A stretch of 64,000 nucleotides of DNA from Rhea pennata (Eukaryota; Chordata; Aves; Rheiformes; Rheidae), in the NCBI RefSeq assembly GCF_028389875.1, contig NC_084674.1:12991501-13055500 (forward strand), read 5' to 3'. The notes under the pieces are model-generated. The model saw only the letters and a list, made by a program, of their open reading frames with translations, did no database searches and was not told where the DNA came from. Of this stretch, positions 23,001 to 32,345 are shown piece after piece (within the stretch, counting starts at the first letter, position 1; each line of letters begins with the position of its first letter). The position numbers were made by a program, and so were the translations under genes.

Positions 23001-25734
23001 TTTTCATGCCTTCCCGCTCTCAGCTGGTCTGAGGCAGCCTCATGCTGGTATGAGTGAGGCCTTTGGGTCACATAAAAAATTCACACACTTGGCATCAAGC
23101 ATTTTCCATCCTTCCGCTCACTACTCCTCCCTTGCACCTGGGCCTGAGGCGACATGGGGACCCAGGCTTGCTTTCTGTCGCTCCATCCACTGGTTGCAAG
23201 GCACCAGCAGCGCCACTCCTCTCCCAGCATCCTCCAATCTGATAAATGATGTTAACGAGAGCTGTTAAGCCCAAATCTGCTCAAAGCATAAATCCCACCA
23301 CTTTCACATCCCACTTGTAAGAGTACTTCAGTGCTTTGAGGTGCTGGGGCTTAGTCAATAGAAAGAGCACCACCTCCTGGCACAACGCTCCCCAGGCTGG
23401 CTCCACGCAGGCAGCCAGCGCTGGATGCTCTCTGCCTGGCTGAGCTCCTAGCAGTGGAAAAGGAGCTTTGCTTTCTTATTTCTTATGCTCAGGGCTACAA
23501 AGGGCCAGAAGCAGTGGTCAGCACTGGAGTGCCCTTGCCTCTCCCCCTTCTCCCTGCAGGTGGGCTCATTTCTCCCCTGCACATTCCCCTCGCTCGCGCC
23601 CTGCATCTCTCCCCAAGAACAGCCCTGCGGGCTGCAGTGTTTGCTGCTTTTTTGCAGGCTCTGGTGTTAAAAGCTGAAGGGAACTGGACCCAAAGGGAGG
23701 CTGTTTCCCTCCAGCATCTTCCTGCCTTGCTGGAGACAGCAGCAAGGAGCCAGGCCCCTTAGGAAAGCACAGGCTACCACATCCTATTTGCTCTTCATTT
23801 TCATTCCAGAGATGCAGCTCCCGAGGCTGGCATATTGCACTGCTCTCGGCTGGTGCCATGAGGGAATTTAATTCACCCTTGGTTATCTGGAAACAGTGGC
23901 TGGGGCTGAGAGAGGAAGTGGGATTGCATACAAGGTTAGGGGTTGAGGAGAGCCGGGTGAAGTCTCCCAGTGCCTGGTTGAAATTGGCCACAGGTCGTTC
24001 AAAGACCAGGCAGCTACAAGCCCAAATGCCTCTTTAGAGAGGCAGCGCTTCAAATCACACACGTCCAAAGCAACGCTGGCTGATTTATGATGAGCAAATG
24101 CCACTCACAGGCTGAGCGGAGGCCCGGAGGCAGGAGCAGGGCCGTGCATGGGGCAGTGAAGGGACCCCCCCATAAAGAAGCATCACGCTGCACAGGACGC
24201 CTCCGTTCAGCCGTCGTGCAAACGCAGCCTGAGCTCCACAGTTGCCAGCACCACGGGAAGGAGTTTATAGGATCCCACAAACCCTCAGAGATCCTACAGC
24301 CTGTGGGAAAAGGTGGTTACAGGATCCCATGGCTGTTGGTACCTGAGCTCCAATGGCCACATGCCGCAGGCGATACACGGGAGCAGCTGTGTGACACTTC
24401 CCTGCCGGAGCAGGGCAGCCGCAAGCAGCCTCAGCAGCTCCTGAAATGGTGAGGCCACCTGCCCTGCACGGCACCGGCATGGGGCAGAGCGGGACCTGCC
24501 GGGGCTCCGGTCCCGCCGGGGTGTCTGCGGCAGCGGGTGTCCGGGCCGCGCTAATTGGCAGCGCTCGTTTCTCCAGGGAGGCCAAGGCAGGGCCAGCGGT
24601 GCTCCCGTTCTGCCAGGTGATCCAGATTAAACAGGAGCAGAAACATACCGCTGAATTAGAAGAGGTCAGCGGTACCGATGAAAGCTGTCTTCCTCTTTCG
24701 AGGTCCTGTGGCTGCTCCCTGCACCCAAACCCGTCCATGGCAGCTACTTCAGTGCACACGGTCTCTCCCTGCTGTGGGATGTTTGTCTCCATCCTGTCCC
24801 CCACCAGCCTGTTGGTGACAACCCCTTGTCCCTAAGCCGGATAGGGCTGCCACACGGCCAGTGATACTGCAAGGACTGGGTGCAACTCCTGCACCATCTT
24901 GGATCCTGCAAAGACCTTGAAAGAAGAGGAACCGGAGGCAGCAGGCAGCGAAGGGAGGTGACCGTGGCCACAGACGGAGCGAGCGGCGGAGCATTGCTCG
25001 TGCTCTGGGCAGGGCTGGAACTGCCAGTTCACTGGCAGGCGGTGCACAGCCCCTTCCCAGCTCCTGGGGGCCGGCACGGGGCTCCGGGGAGCGGGCTCAT
25101 CCTCCCTGCGTGGGCATGGCCAGGTGCTCCCCAGCCTGCCTGGGCTTAACAGCGGCTCTGCAGGGAGCTGGGGAAATCAGGGTGATTTCCAGCCCCAACC
25201 AGTACTGCCCCCCTCCAAATCCCCTCAGCAGGGCCACAACTTGCAGCCGAGACAGCCACAGCAGCACTGCCTTCAAGGGGGGGACTCGCTCCAGAGAGAA
25301 AGGTGGCTGGCTGCACCCCGACCCCATCGGGAGGCAGAGCTATCCACCGAATTCACCTCCCCAGCCAAAATATCCTCGCGCTGTGCAAGAGGGAGCGCAC
25401 ACAAAAAGCCACGAGGGCGTGTGAGGCCCCAGGCAGGTCTGGGAGAGAAGCATTATTAATCGCTTGTAATATTTATCCCTTTTGCTGCACACCGCCTTCT
25501 CCTACCCAGGAAGCCCTTGCGCCGCTGACCGACGGGATGGAAACTCCCATGGTGGAAAACCTGGCAGCTGCTGCACGCCGCGCGGGCGCCTGCCACGTCC
25601 CCGCGTACCCGCAGCCCCTGTCCGCCCGGGAATCCACCCCGGCATCCCCCCGTGGAGCAGCTCTTCAGAGACACTGCACGAAAACCTGGGAGATAACACA
25701 TGCCTGCGACATTAGCAATTAAGGAACATTAATT
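20097..25734. other. Non-coding DNA, no gene recognised
   Basis: About 5.6 kb of average-composition sequence, GC-richer from 24.1 to 25.7 kb with scattered CpG. Open frames of up to about 180 codons (24265-24804 minus) overlap others on the opposite strand and carry no domain signature. No RNA gene or interspersed repeat recognised. Confidence 0.55.
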
Positions 25735-25752
25735 ATAATAATAATAATTATC
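25735..25752 (+). repeat. TAA trinucleotide microsatellite
   Basis: A short ATA/TAA repeat in an AT-rich block that runs on to about 25,890. Confidence 0.8.
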
Positions 25753-25892
25753 ACAAAATAGCATTTTTATGGCACAATATTATGCTGAAGGATTTACAAC
25801 ATACTGAATCACGAACTTCGTAATTAAAGTTATTTTAGTTTCTAATTTTGTTTTAATTCTATTCCAATAAAAGATACGATAAATATACCATT

Positions 25893-25919
25893 AAAAAAAA
25901 AAAAAAAAAAAAAAAAAAA
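25893..25919 (+). repeat. Poly(A) run, 27 bases
   Basis: Uninterrupted run of A at the end of an AT-rich block. No retroelement body is recognised. Confidence 0.9.
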
Positions 25920-26368
25920 CAGAAACCATTACTTAAGACAATTTCCCTATACAGGGATGTTATATTGCATATACTGCAGCCCTGAGTTCCCCTGGGAAGC
26001 ATCACGATCCTTGACGAGGCAGAAATGTTCGGCTGCACAAAATACACCCCAGGAGCTCCTGCAAGCCTCGCCTCGCGCCGGCGGCCGCTGCCAGCCCGCG
26101 GCTCCCCTTCCCCGGGCCGGGAGCGGGCACGGCGGCAGCGGCCCCCCTTCGATGCCCCGCAGCGGCGCTCGGCCCCATGGCGTCGAGGCTTCAGTTTTGC
26201 GCCCACGATGAGCTGAGCTGTGTTTATTCCCACATCTTCCTTCGGCCTCCTGGCAACACAAGGAGCCCGTGATCCCTGCGCAACATGTCACTCTGCCTCG
26301 GACTTCCCTCCATACACCTGCGCCTGTCATTAGGAATTCAGAAAGAACAAAAAGATGACTGAAAAGCT

Positions 26369-26392
26369 AAAAAAAAAAAAAAAAAAAAAAAA
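26369..26392 (+). repeat. Poly(A) run, 24 bases
   Basis: Uninterrupted run of A, about 450 bases from the previous run. No retroelement body is recognised. Confidence 0.9.
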
Positions 26393-26879
26393 CCTAAAAA
26401 GATTTTTTAAAAAATCCAAAGCTGTTCAGCCTTGAACTACTCAGAGGGTTTTTTTTTTCTTTCCCCTCAACTTTTTTCCATCAGCAAATGTTGATTTGCT
26501 AAAGGGTTTACAGTAAAAAAAAAAAAAACACACCCCTTTTTGAAGAAAGTTCATCGTTACAATAAACAATAAGAAGGATATGGAAATTGTTCTGACATAG
26601 TTGAAGAACTGTGGCTCGGAAGAGCAGTGCCTGATATCTCCATTTTAAAAGGATGTTTCATTTCCCTTTTTCAAGTAAATTCCACAACATTGAACAAGTC
26701 AAAATTGGAATAGAGAGGTTCACGGTTACCAGAACAGACCGCTTTGACCGACCTGTATTTTGTCACATGGGACATTTAAGCGAACGCATCACCCTGCTGC
26801 AGAGCAAGAAACTTTTCAAAAGCACCGATTCTCCCCTGAAACGACCAATGCAGCCCCGCATTGCCCAGCTGGAGGAGCC

Positions 26880-27660
26880 GCGTCCCTTTAAGCCACCCAA
26901 GGGCCCCCGTCGCCCGTGCCGCGCCGAGCTGGCCCGCACCCTGCGCGCAGTGTTTGCTCCAAGCAGGAGCCAGCGTCGGCCACAGGCAACTGAAGGCCCC
27001 TCTTGTCCGTTCGTCCCTCCAGGAGCCACCTCAACCGGCCGGCTCGTCCCCACCCGGCGGTGGCAATTGCCGCGCGCTCCAGCTAGCCAGGGGAGAGCGG
27101 CCGCCTTGGCGCGCGCGCCCGCTGGCTCCGCTGCCGCCTGCGCCGCGCTCCTGGCAGCACTCCGCAGCCTCCGCGGCGGGCCGAGCCAAGCGGGTCCGCG
27201 CAGGCGCCCGCAGAGCCGATGCCGCGTGGGCCCCTCGGTCCTCCCTTCCTTCCCGCGCGTGCCAAATCCTGGTTTTCCCGTGACTAGTGGGACAGCCGGC
27301 GCTGCAAGACAGTGGCACCGCTGGCCAAGAGACCTTGGCCCCCGCGGCGGGGCAAAGCTCCCAGGCACCACACCGCCCTGTCCCCGTCCTGCTCCACGCA
27401 GGCAGGGAAACCGAGGCACAGAGCGGGGCCGGCGTTTGCAAGAAGCCCCGGGAGCTCTGGGTGTCAGTGCTGCAACAGGAGCCTCGGCGCAACAGGGGCG
27501 TCCGGGTGCACCGGCCACGAGCCATTTCGCCGTGGTGACCCCGCAAGGGGCACCCCCCCGAGCTTGCCCCTCACCCTGCCCCAGCCCGGCCCACGGCCCC
27601 GCTCCCGCTCCCGCGGGAAGCCGGAGAGCCCCGGCGCTGCCAGCCCCGGCCACCAAACTC
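26880..27660. promoter_or_regulatory. CpG-island-like GC-rich block
   Basis: About 780 bases with high GC and frequent CpG, including GCGCGCGCCC and repeated GCCGC words near 27,110-27,230. Open frames on both strands are long only because stop codons are rare here. It may be a CpG island, or the left part of the GC-rich domain centred on the minisatellite at 29.5-31.3 kb. No exon assigned. Confidence 0.5.
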
Positions 27661-28734
27661 CTTCATTATTAATGAAGTGCTTCCGTGCACGCTGCTGCCC
27701 ACCGGGGCCTCCCAAACGCAGATCATCCACCGCGGCGCGGACGCAGGAAACATTACAAGTGGGTCCGGGAGACGATGCGCCTTGGCTCGCTGACATCCTG
27801 TAAATGATGGCTCATTCGGGAGGCAGCCGGGGCAGCACCGATTCCCAGAAAACCCAGCAGAGCTGCCTGCGGGAGATCCCGAAACGGTCCGTGCCAGCCA
27901 CGGAGAGACCCAAATTCCGTCAGGAAGGAGAGCAAATCCCCCGAAAGGCAGAGCAGGGATGGCAGCGGTGTGCATCTGAGGGAAGTGACGGAGAGGGGTG
28001 CTTTTAACTAAAAGAGGTGCTTATGGTACTAGCAGGACTGTTAATTGATTCAGAGAGTGATTTCTAAATCATATCCTGACGTGTACAACGCGATCAATAA
28101 CTGCATTAAAGCAGAAGCCTGGCTGCAAGCCCTTCAGTTGCGTTACTTGCCGCCGCCCCGCTCTGCGCCCCCGCCGGGGCCACGGAGGGAGCCCTGGAGA
28201 GCAGCGGGGCTGGCGGGCGCCCGGCGCCCCGCGGAGGAGCCTCCCCACGAGCAGGCACCGGCCCCGGCAGAGGTGCCAGCACCCAGAAATGGGGCTTTTC
28301 AAGGTCACGCCGTGGTTCAGAAGCACACACAGAAACCTGCCTCCTTCTCCAGCACCACTCGGGCACTTCCACTGCAAAATCATGCTCCTTCTCCTGGTCT
28401 CTGTCTCCTGGCTACTCCCATCAAACTTATTTAATCTGGAAAAACAAGAGAGAGGAGGAGTGATCATTTCAACAGAGACGTGCCAGAAATCCTGAGGAGC
28501 TCGGCTGCCTGGGCTTTTGCAGCACGGCAGGTTCAGGAGGAGGGTTCCCACCCTTAAGAAGGGGTTTAGCAATTGGAAGAACAAGTCTAGAAGATCCCTT
28601 TCTCGTGCACACTTCCCTGGCAAATCCCTGCTGCCCGAGGGGAGCGCTGGGAGCTGGAAGGACCGAAGCAAATACAAACACTTCAGCCTGTTTGTAAAAA
28701 AAAAACAAAGTTTACAAAATGATGAGTGAAAGAC
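27661..28734. other. Non-coding DNA with one GC-rich patch
   Basis: Mixed composition. A CpG-rich patch at about 28,145-28,275 interrupts average sequence. No gene recognised. Confidence 0.5.
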
Positions 28735-29045
28735 AGTTAATGATGCATAGTACAGTTAGTGCCAGGGAAAATGCTCTAAATTAAAGTCCTCAAATATGAA
28801 GAGAATCAACATTTAATAAGACAGTTAATGTATGTTATTTAAATGTCACTTCATTATTAAAAGTGTATATTTTTTGAGGTTTAATAACCATGTAATTGAG
28901 GCATCTTTTCTATAGTTAAACCTTGGCAAATATGTTTTTCATAATTAGCCAGTATTTATTTAACATGCAATAACCATCCCATTAAATTTAATGACTTCAA
29001 TTAATAGGTACAGAGGGGCCTTTTTTAATGTCAATATGTGTTTCC
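28735..29045. other. Candidate conserved non-coding element, AT-rich
   Basis: About 300 bases of AT-rich, repeat-free DNA set abruptly between GC-rich blocks. It carries many ATTA/TAAT homeodomain cores, including TTAATGATGCAT, CATTATTAAAA and CAATTAATAGG. This texture is typical of enhancers near vertebrate developmental genes. Conservation itself cannot be seen without another genome. Confidence 0.4.
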
Positions 29046-29529
29046 AAAGCTGGTTCCTAACGTGGCGTGCGCGTGCAAGGAGCGGTGCCGCCCCGCTGCT
29101 GCTGGAGGGGCCGGAGCCTCGCTGGTGCCCGCAGGAACGGGGGTCCCGGGCTGCTCGTGGCCGGGAGCAGGGGGCCGCCAGGACAGCGCTGGGGTGCAGG
29201 AGGGGGGCGCTGCCCGTGGGCACCCACCCGGGGGCCTGCCCCCTCCGCGCCGGGACACCGGCTCATCCCGCTCCGTCCGGCGGCTGCGGGCGCAAGGCCA
29301 ACGGGCAAATGTCGCTAGTGGCCAAAAGACAGAAAAGACCCGGCCCAGCGTCGCCTCAACGAGCCTTGTAGCCATCAGCAAATACCCAGGGCAAACTGAC
29401 CCCTTCAATAATCCACCCAGGAAAGAGTCATTAACCCGCCTGCGAGAAAGGCCACAGGCGGCTGCGCGCTGCCACCCAGCCGGGCCCCGGGCTGCAAAAC
29501 CCTCGCAAATAGGGAAGAAACCTCTGCTG
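29046..29529. other. GC-rich left flank of the minisatellite
   Basis: CpG-dense from 29,060 to about 29,290, then mixed up to the first repeat unit. Frames that run from here into the array (for example plus strand from 29038) are open mainly because of base composition. Confidence 0.55.
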
Positions 29530-31323
29530 GGTGGGCGCGTTCGCCCCCCGCCATCCCCCGCCGCGGGGGCGCGTTCGCCCCCCGCCATCCCCCACGGCGA
29601 GGGTGCGTTCGCCCCCCGCCATCCCCGCCGCGTGGGCGCGTTCGCCCCCCGCCATCCCCCACGGCGAGGGTGCGTTCGCCCCCCGCCATCCCCGCCGCGT
29701 GGGCGCGTTCGCCCCCCGCCATCCCCCACGGCGAGGGCGCGTTCGCCCCCCGCCATCCCCCGCCGCGTGGGCGCGTTCGCCCCCCGCCATCCCCCCGCCG
29801 CGTGGGCGCGTTCGCCCCCCGCCATCCCCGCCGCGTGGGCGCGTTCGCCCCCCGCCATCCCCCACCGCGTGGGCGCGTTCGCCCCCCGCCATCCCCGCCG
29901 CGTGGGCGCGTTCGCCCCCCGCCATCCCCCACGGCGAGGGCGCGTTCGCCCCCCGCCATCCCCGCCGCGTGGGCGCGTTCGCCCCCCGCCATCCCCCCGC
30001 CGCGGGGCCGCGTTCGCCCCCCGCCATCCCCGCCGCGTGGGCGCGTTCGCCCCCCGCCATCCCCCACGGCGAGGGCGCGTTCGCCCCCCGCCATCCCCCC
30101 GCCGCGGGGCCGCGTTCGCCCCCCGCCATCCCCCCGCCGCGGGGCCGCGTTCGCCCCCCGCCATCCCCCGCCGCGTGGGCGCGTTCGCCCCCCGCCATCC
30201 CCCACGGCGAGGGCGCGTTCGCCCCCCGCCATCCCCCACGGCGAGGGCGCGTTCGCCCCCCGCCATCCCCCCGCCGCGTGGGCGCGTTCGCCCCCCGCCA
30301 TCCCCCCGCCGCGTGGGCGCGTTCGCCCCCCGCCATCCCCGCCGCGTGGGCGCGTTCGCCCCCCGCCATCCCCGCCGCATGGGCGCGTTCGCCCCCCGCC
30401 ATCCCCCACGGCGAGGGTGCGTTCGCCCCCCGCCATCCCCGCCGCGTGGGCGCGTTCGCCCCCCGCCATCCCCCACGGCGAGGGCGCGTTCGCCCCCCGC
30501 CATCCCCCGCCGCGTGGGCGCGTTCGCCCCCCGCCATCCCCCCGCCGCGTGGGCGCGTTCGCCCCCCGCCATCCCCCACCGCGTGGGCGCGTTCGCCCCC
30601 CGCCATCCCCGCCGCGTGGGCGCGTTCGCCCCCCGCCATCCCCCACGGCGAGGGCGCGTTCGCCCCCCGCCATCCCCGCCGCGTGGGCGCGTTCGCCCCC
30701 CGCCATCCCCCCGCCGCGGGGCCGCGTTCGCCCCCCGCCATCCCCCCGCCGCGGGGGCGCGTTCGCCCCCCGCCATCCCCGCCGCGTGGGCGCGTTCGCC
30801 CCCCGCCATCCCCCCGCCGCGTGGGCGCGTTCGCCCCCCGCCATCCCCCGCCGCGTGGGCGCGTTCGCCCCCCGCCATCCCCCACGGCGAGGGTGCGTTC
30901 GCCCCCCGCCATCCCCGCCGCGTGGGCGCGTTCGCCCCCCGCCATCCCCCACGGCGAGGGCGCGTTCGCCCCCCGCCATCCCCGCCGCGTGGGCGCGTTC
31001 GCCCCCCGCCATCCCCCCGCCGCGGGGCCGCGTTCGCCCCCCGCCATCCCCGCCGCGTGGGCGCGTTCGCCCCCCGCCATCCGCCGCCGCGTGGGCGCGT
31101 TCGCCCCCCGCCATCCCCCCGCCGCGTGGGCGCGTTCGCCCCCCGCCATCCCCGCCGCGTGGGCGCGTTCGCCCCCCGCCATCCCCCCGCCGCGTGGGCG
31201 CGTTCGCCCCCCGCCATCCCCCCGCCACGTGGGCGCGTTCGCCCCCCGCCATCCCCGCCGCGTGGGCGCGTTCGCCCCCCGCCATCCCCGCCGTGTGGGC
31301 GCGTTCGCCCCCCGCCGCGTGGG
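29530..31323. repeat. GC-rich minisatellite, about 53 copies of a 33-35-bp unit
   Basis: About 1.8 kb of head-to-tail units, average about 34 bases. Every unit shares a core GCGTTCGCCCCCC followed, in all but the last, by GCCATCC. The other part varies: CCGCGTGGGCG (about 30 units), CACGGCGAGGGCG or GGGTG (about a dozen), GCGGGGCC (about five), and single variants with GCATGGGCG, ACGTGGGCG, GTGTGGGCG or GCGGGGGCG. Length changes come from 3-6 C in the spacer, which shifts the reading frame between units. The common form contains GCGTGGGCG, the EGR1/Zif268 binding nonamer, and the minus strand carries ATGGCGG, a YY1-like core. No stop codon occurs in any of the six frames. It is not a protein gene as far as I can judge. 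Confidence 0.95.
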
Positions 31324-32000
31324 TGCACCATTCTTCCTCCGTGGCCCCGTCACTGCCACCTCCGCAGGGCGCCAGCCGCTCCCCGGCCCCAGCCGGACAC
31401 CCCACGCGAGCCCCCCGTGCCCTCTGGCCGCCCGGCTCCCCACGGCCGCCCCTCGCACGCTCGCCAGCCCGCGAAGGCGCCCGCCGCCTGCTTTTTCATT
31501 TTCTCTTTATTGCATTTTAAACATTTGCTCGATAAGAATAAAATCGCAGAGATTAAACCCTCAGCCGGCGCGTGGGGACGTGACCCAGGTTCGCGTGCCA
31601 CGCGGGGCACGAGCGAGACGCGCCGGGCCGGGCCTCGGGCGAAGCGAGGCGCCCGGGCCGAGGGCCGCGGCGCGGCCCGGCCATCCTTCGCCTTCCCCCG
31701 CGGGCGGAGGCGACGGGGCCCTCTCGCCCGGGGCTTCTGGCCCGAAGCTGAGCCGGGAGCCGAGGAAAAGCGGCGCGGGCTCGCGCGCGGCCCCACAGTG
31801 CCATCTCGCGCCGCCTGCCAGAAAGGTTGGGGGCCGCGGCCCGGCCGAGAGGCCCCCGCCGGCGGCCAAGGGACCCGGGCCGCGTGCGGCGCTGCGGCAG
31901 GGCCCGGCCGCGCTCCGGGCCCGGGGCGCCAGGCTGACGGGCGAGGGAAGGGGGGTAAAACCCACTGTACCGGGGGAGGGGGGGAGGGAGAAAATCTGCT
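31324..32000. promoter_or_regulatory. CpG-island-like right flank of the minisatellite
   Basis: Very GC-rich with dense CpG from about 31,560 to 31,940 (GCCGGGCCGGG, GGCGCGGCCCGG and similar), separated from the array by a less extreme stretch with an AT-rich interval at 31,490-31,555. It meets the look of a second CpG island and could be a promoter. I see no confident splice donor or coding exon. Confidence 0.5.
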
Positions 32001-32345
32001 TCAGAAATTACCGCTAGCACCAAATGTCCCTTCTTATCAAGGCTGGATGGGTATTCAATTTTCTCTTCAAACGCCTGCCGTCTGAAATGGTAATAGAATT
32101 TCAAATCTAGGGGAAAAGGGAGGGGAAAAAACTGAATATGCAAGGATTAACAATGCGAGAAAGCGAGGGAGAGACAAAGGAAGAAATTATACCAAAAAAA
32201 TATAGTTGGAGCCTTTGCAGGAATTAATTAAATACAAATATAAAGAGAAAATTAACAGTCTCATGCTTAGGAGGGGTAGAAAAAGGATATTTTCTGAGTT
32301 TAATTAACCTTTTTTTGCCAAGCACAATGAAGAGGAAGGGGGGAG
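32001..32345. other. Candidate conserved non-coding element, AT-rich
   Basis: Directly beside the GC-rich domain, this block is AT-rich, purine-skewed and without simple repeats, with GAATTAATTAAAT near 32,220 and GTTTAATTAACC near 32,300. The TAATTAA words are homeodomain-type sites. Conservation not testable here. Confidence 0.35.

Larger units (their letters stand above)
25753..26879. other. AT-rich DNA with poly(A) runs and one CpG patch
   Basis: AT-rich sequence with two long A runs (listed separately), a CpG-dense patch at about 26,060-26,180, and an A run at 26,515-26,529. From 26,540 to 26,880 the texture is even and repeat-free, resembling conserved non-coding DNA. A plus-strand frame of 339 codons (26653-27672) begins here and continues into GC-rich DNA; see the rejected list. 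Confidence 0.5.

Noticed and set aside
26653..27672. 339-codon plus-strand open frame
   Set aside because: Its first part is of even composition but has no recognisable domain; the rest is Arg/Pro/Ala-rich and lies in CpG-rich DNA where an overlapping 297-codon minus-strand frame is open too.
29530..31323. CRISPR array interpretation of the regular repeats
   Set aside because: There are no unique spacers: units are contiguous and near-identical, and the surroundings are vertebrate. It is a minisatellite.
29038..32085. 1,015-codon plus-strand open frame, and 766-codon minus-strand frame at 29031-31331
   Set aside because: Both are products of a minisatellite without stop codons in any frame. 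One-base unit length changes shift the frame repeatedly, which a real protein repeat would not tolerate.
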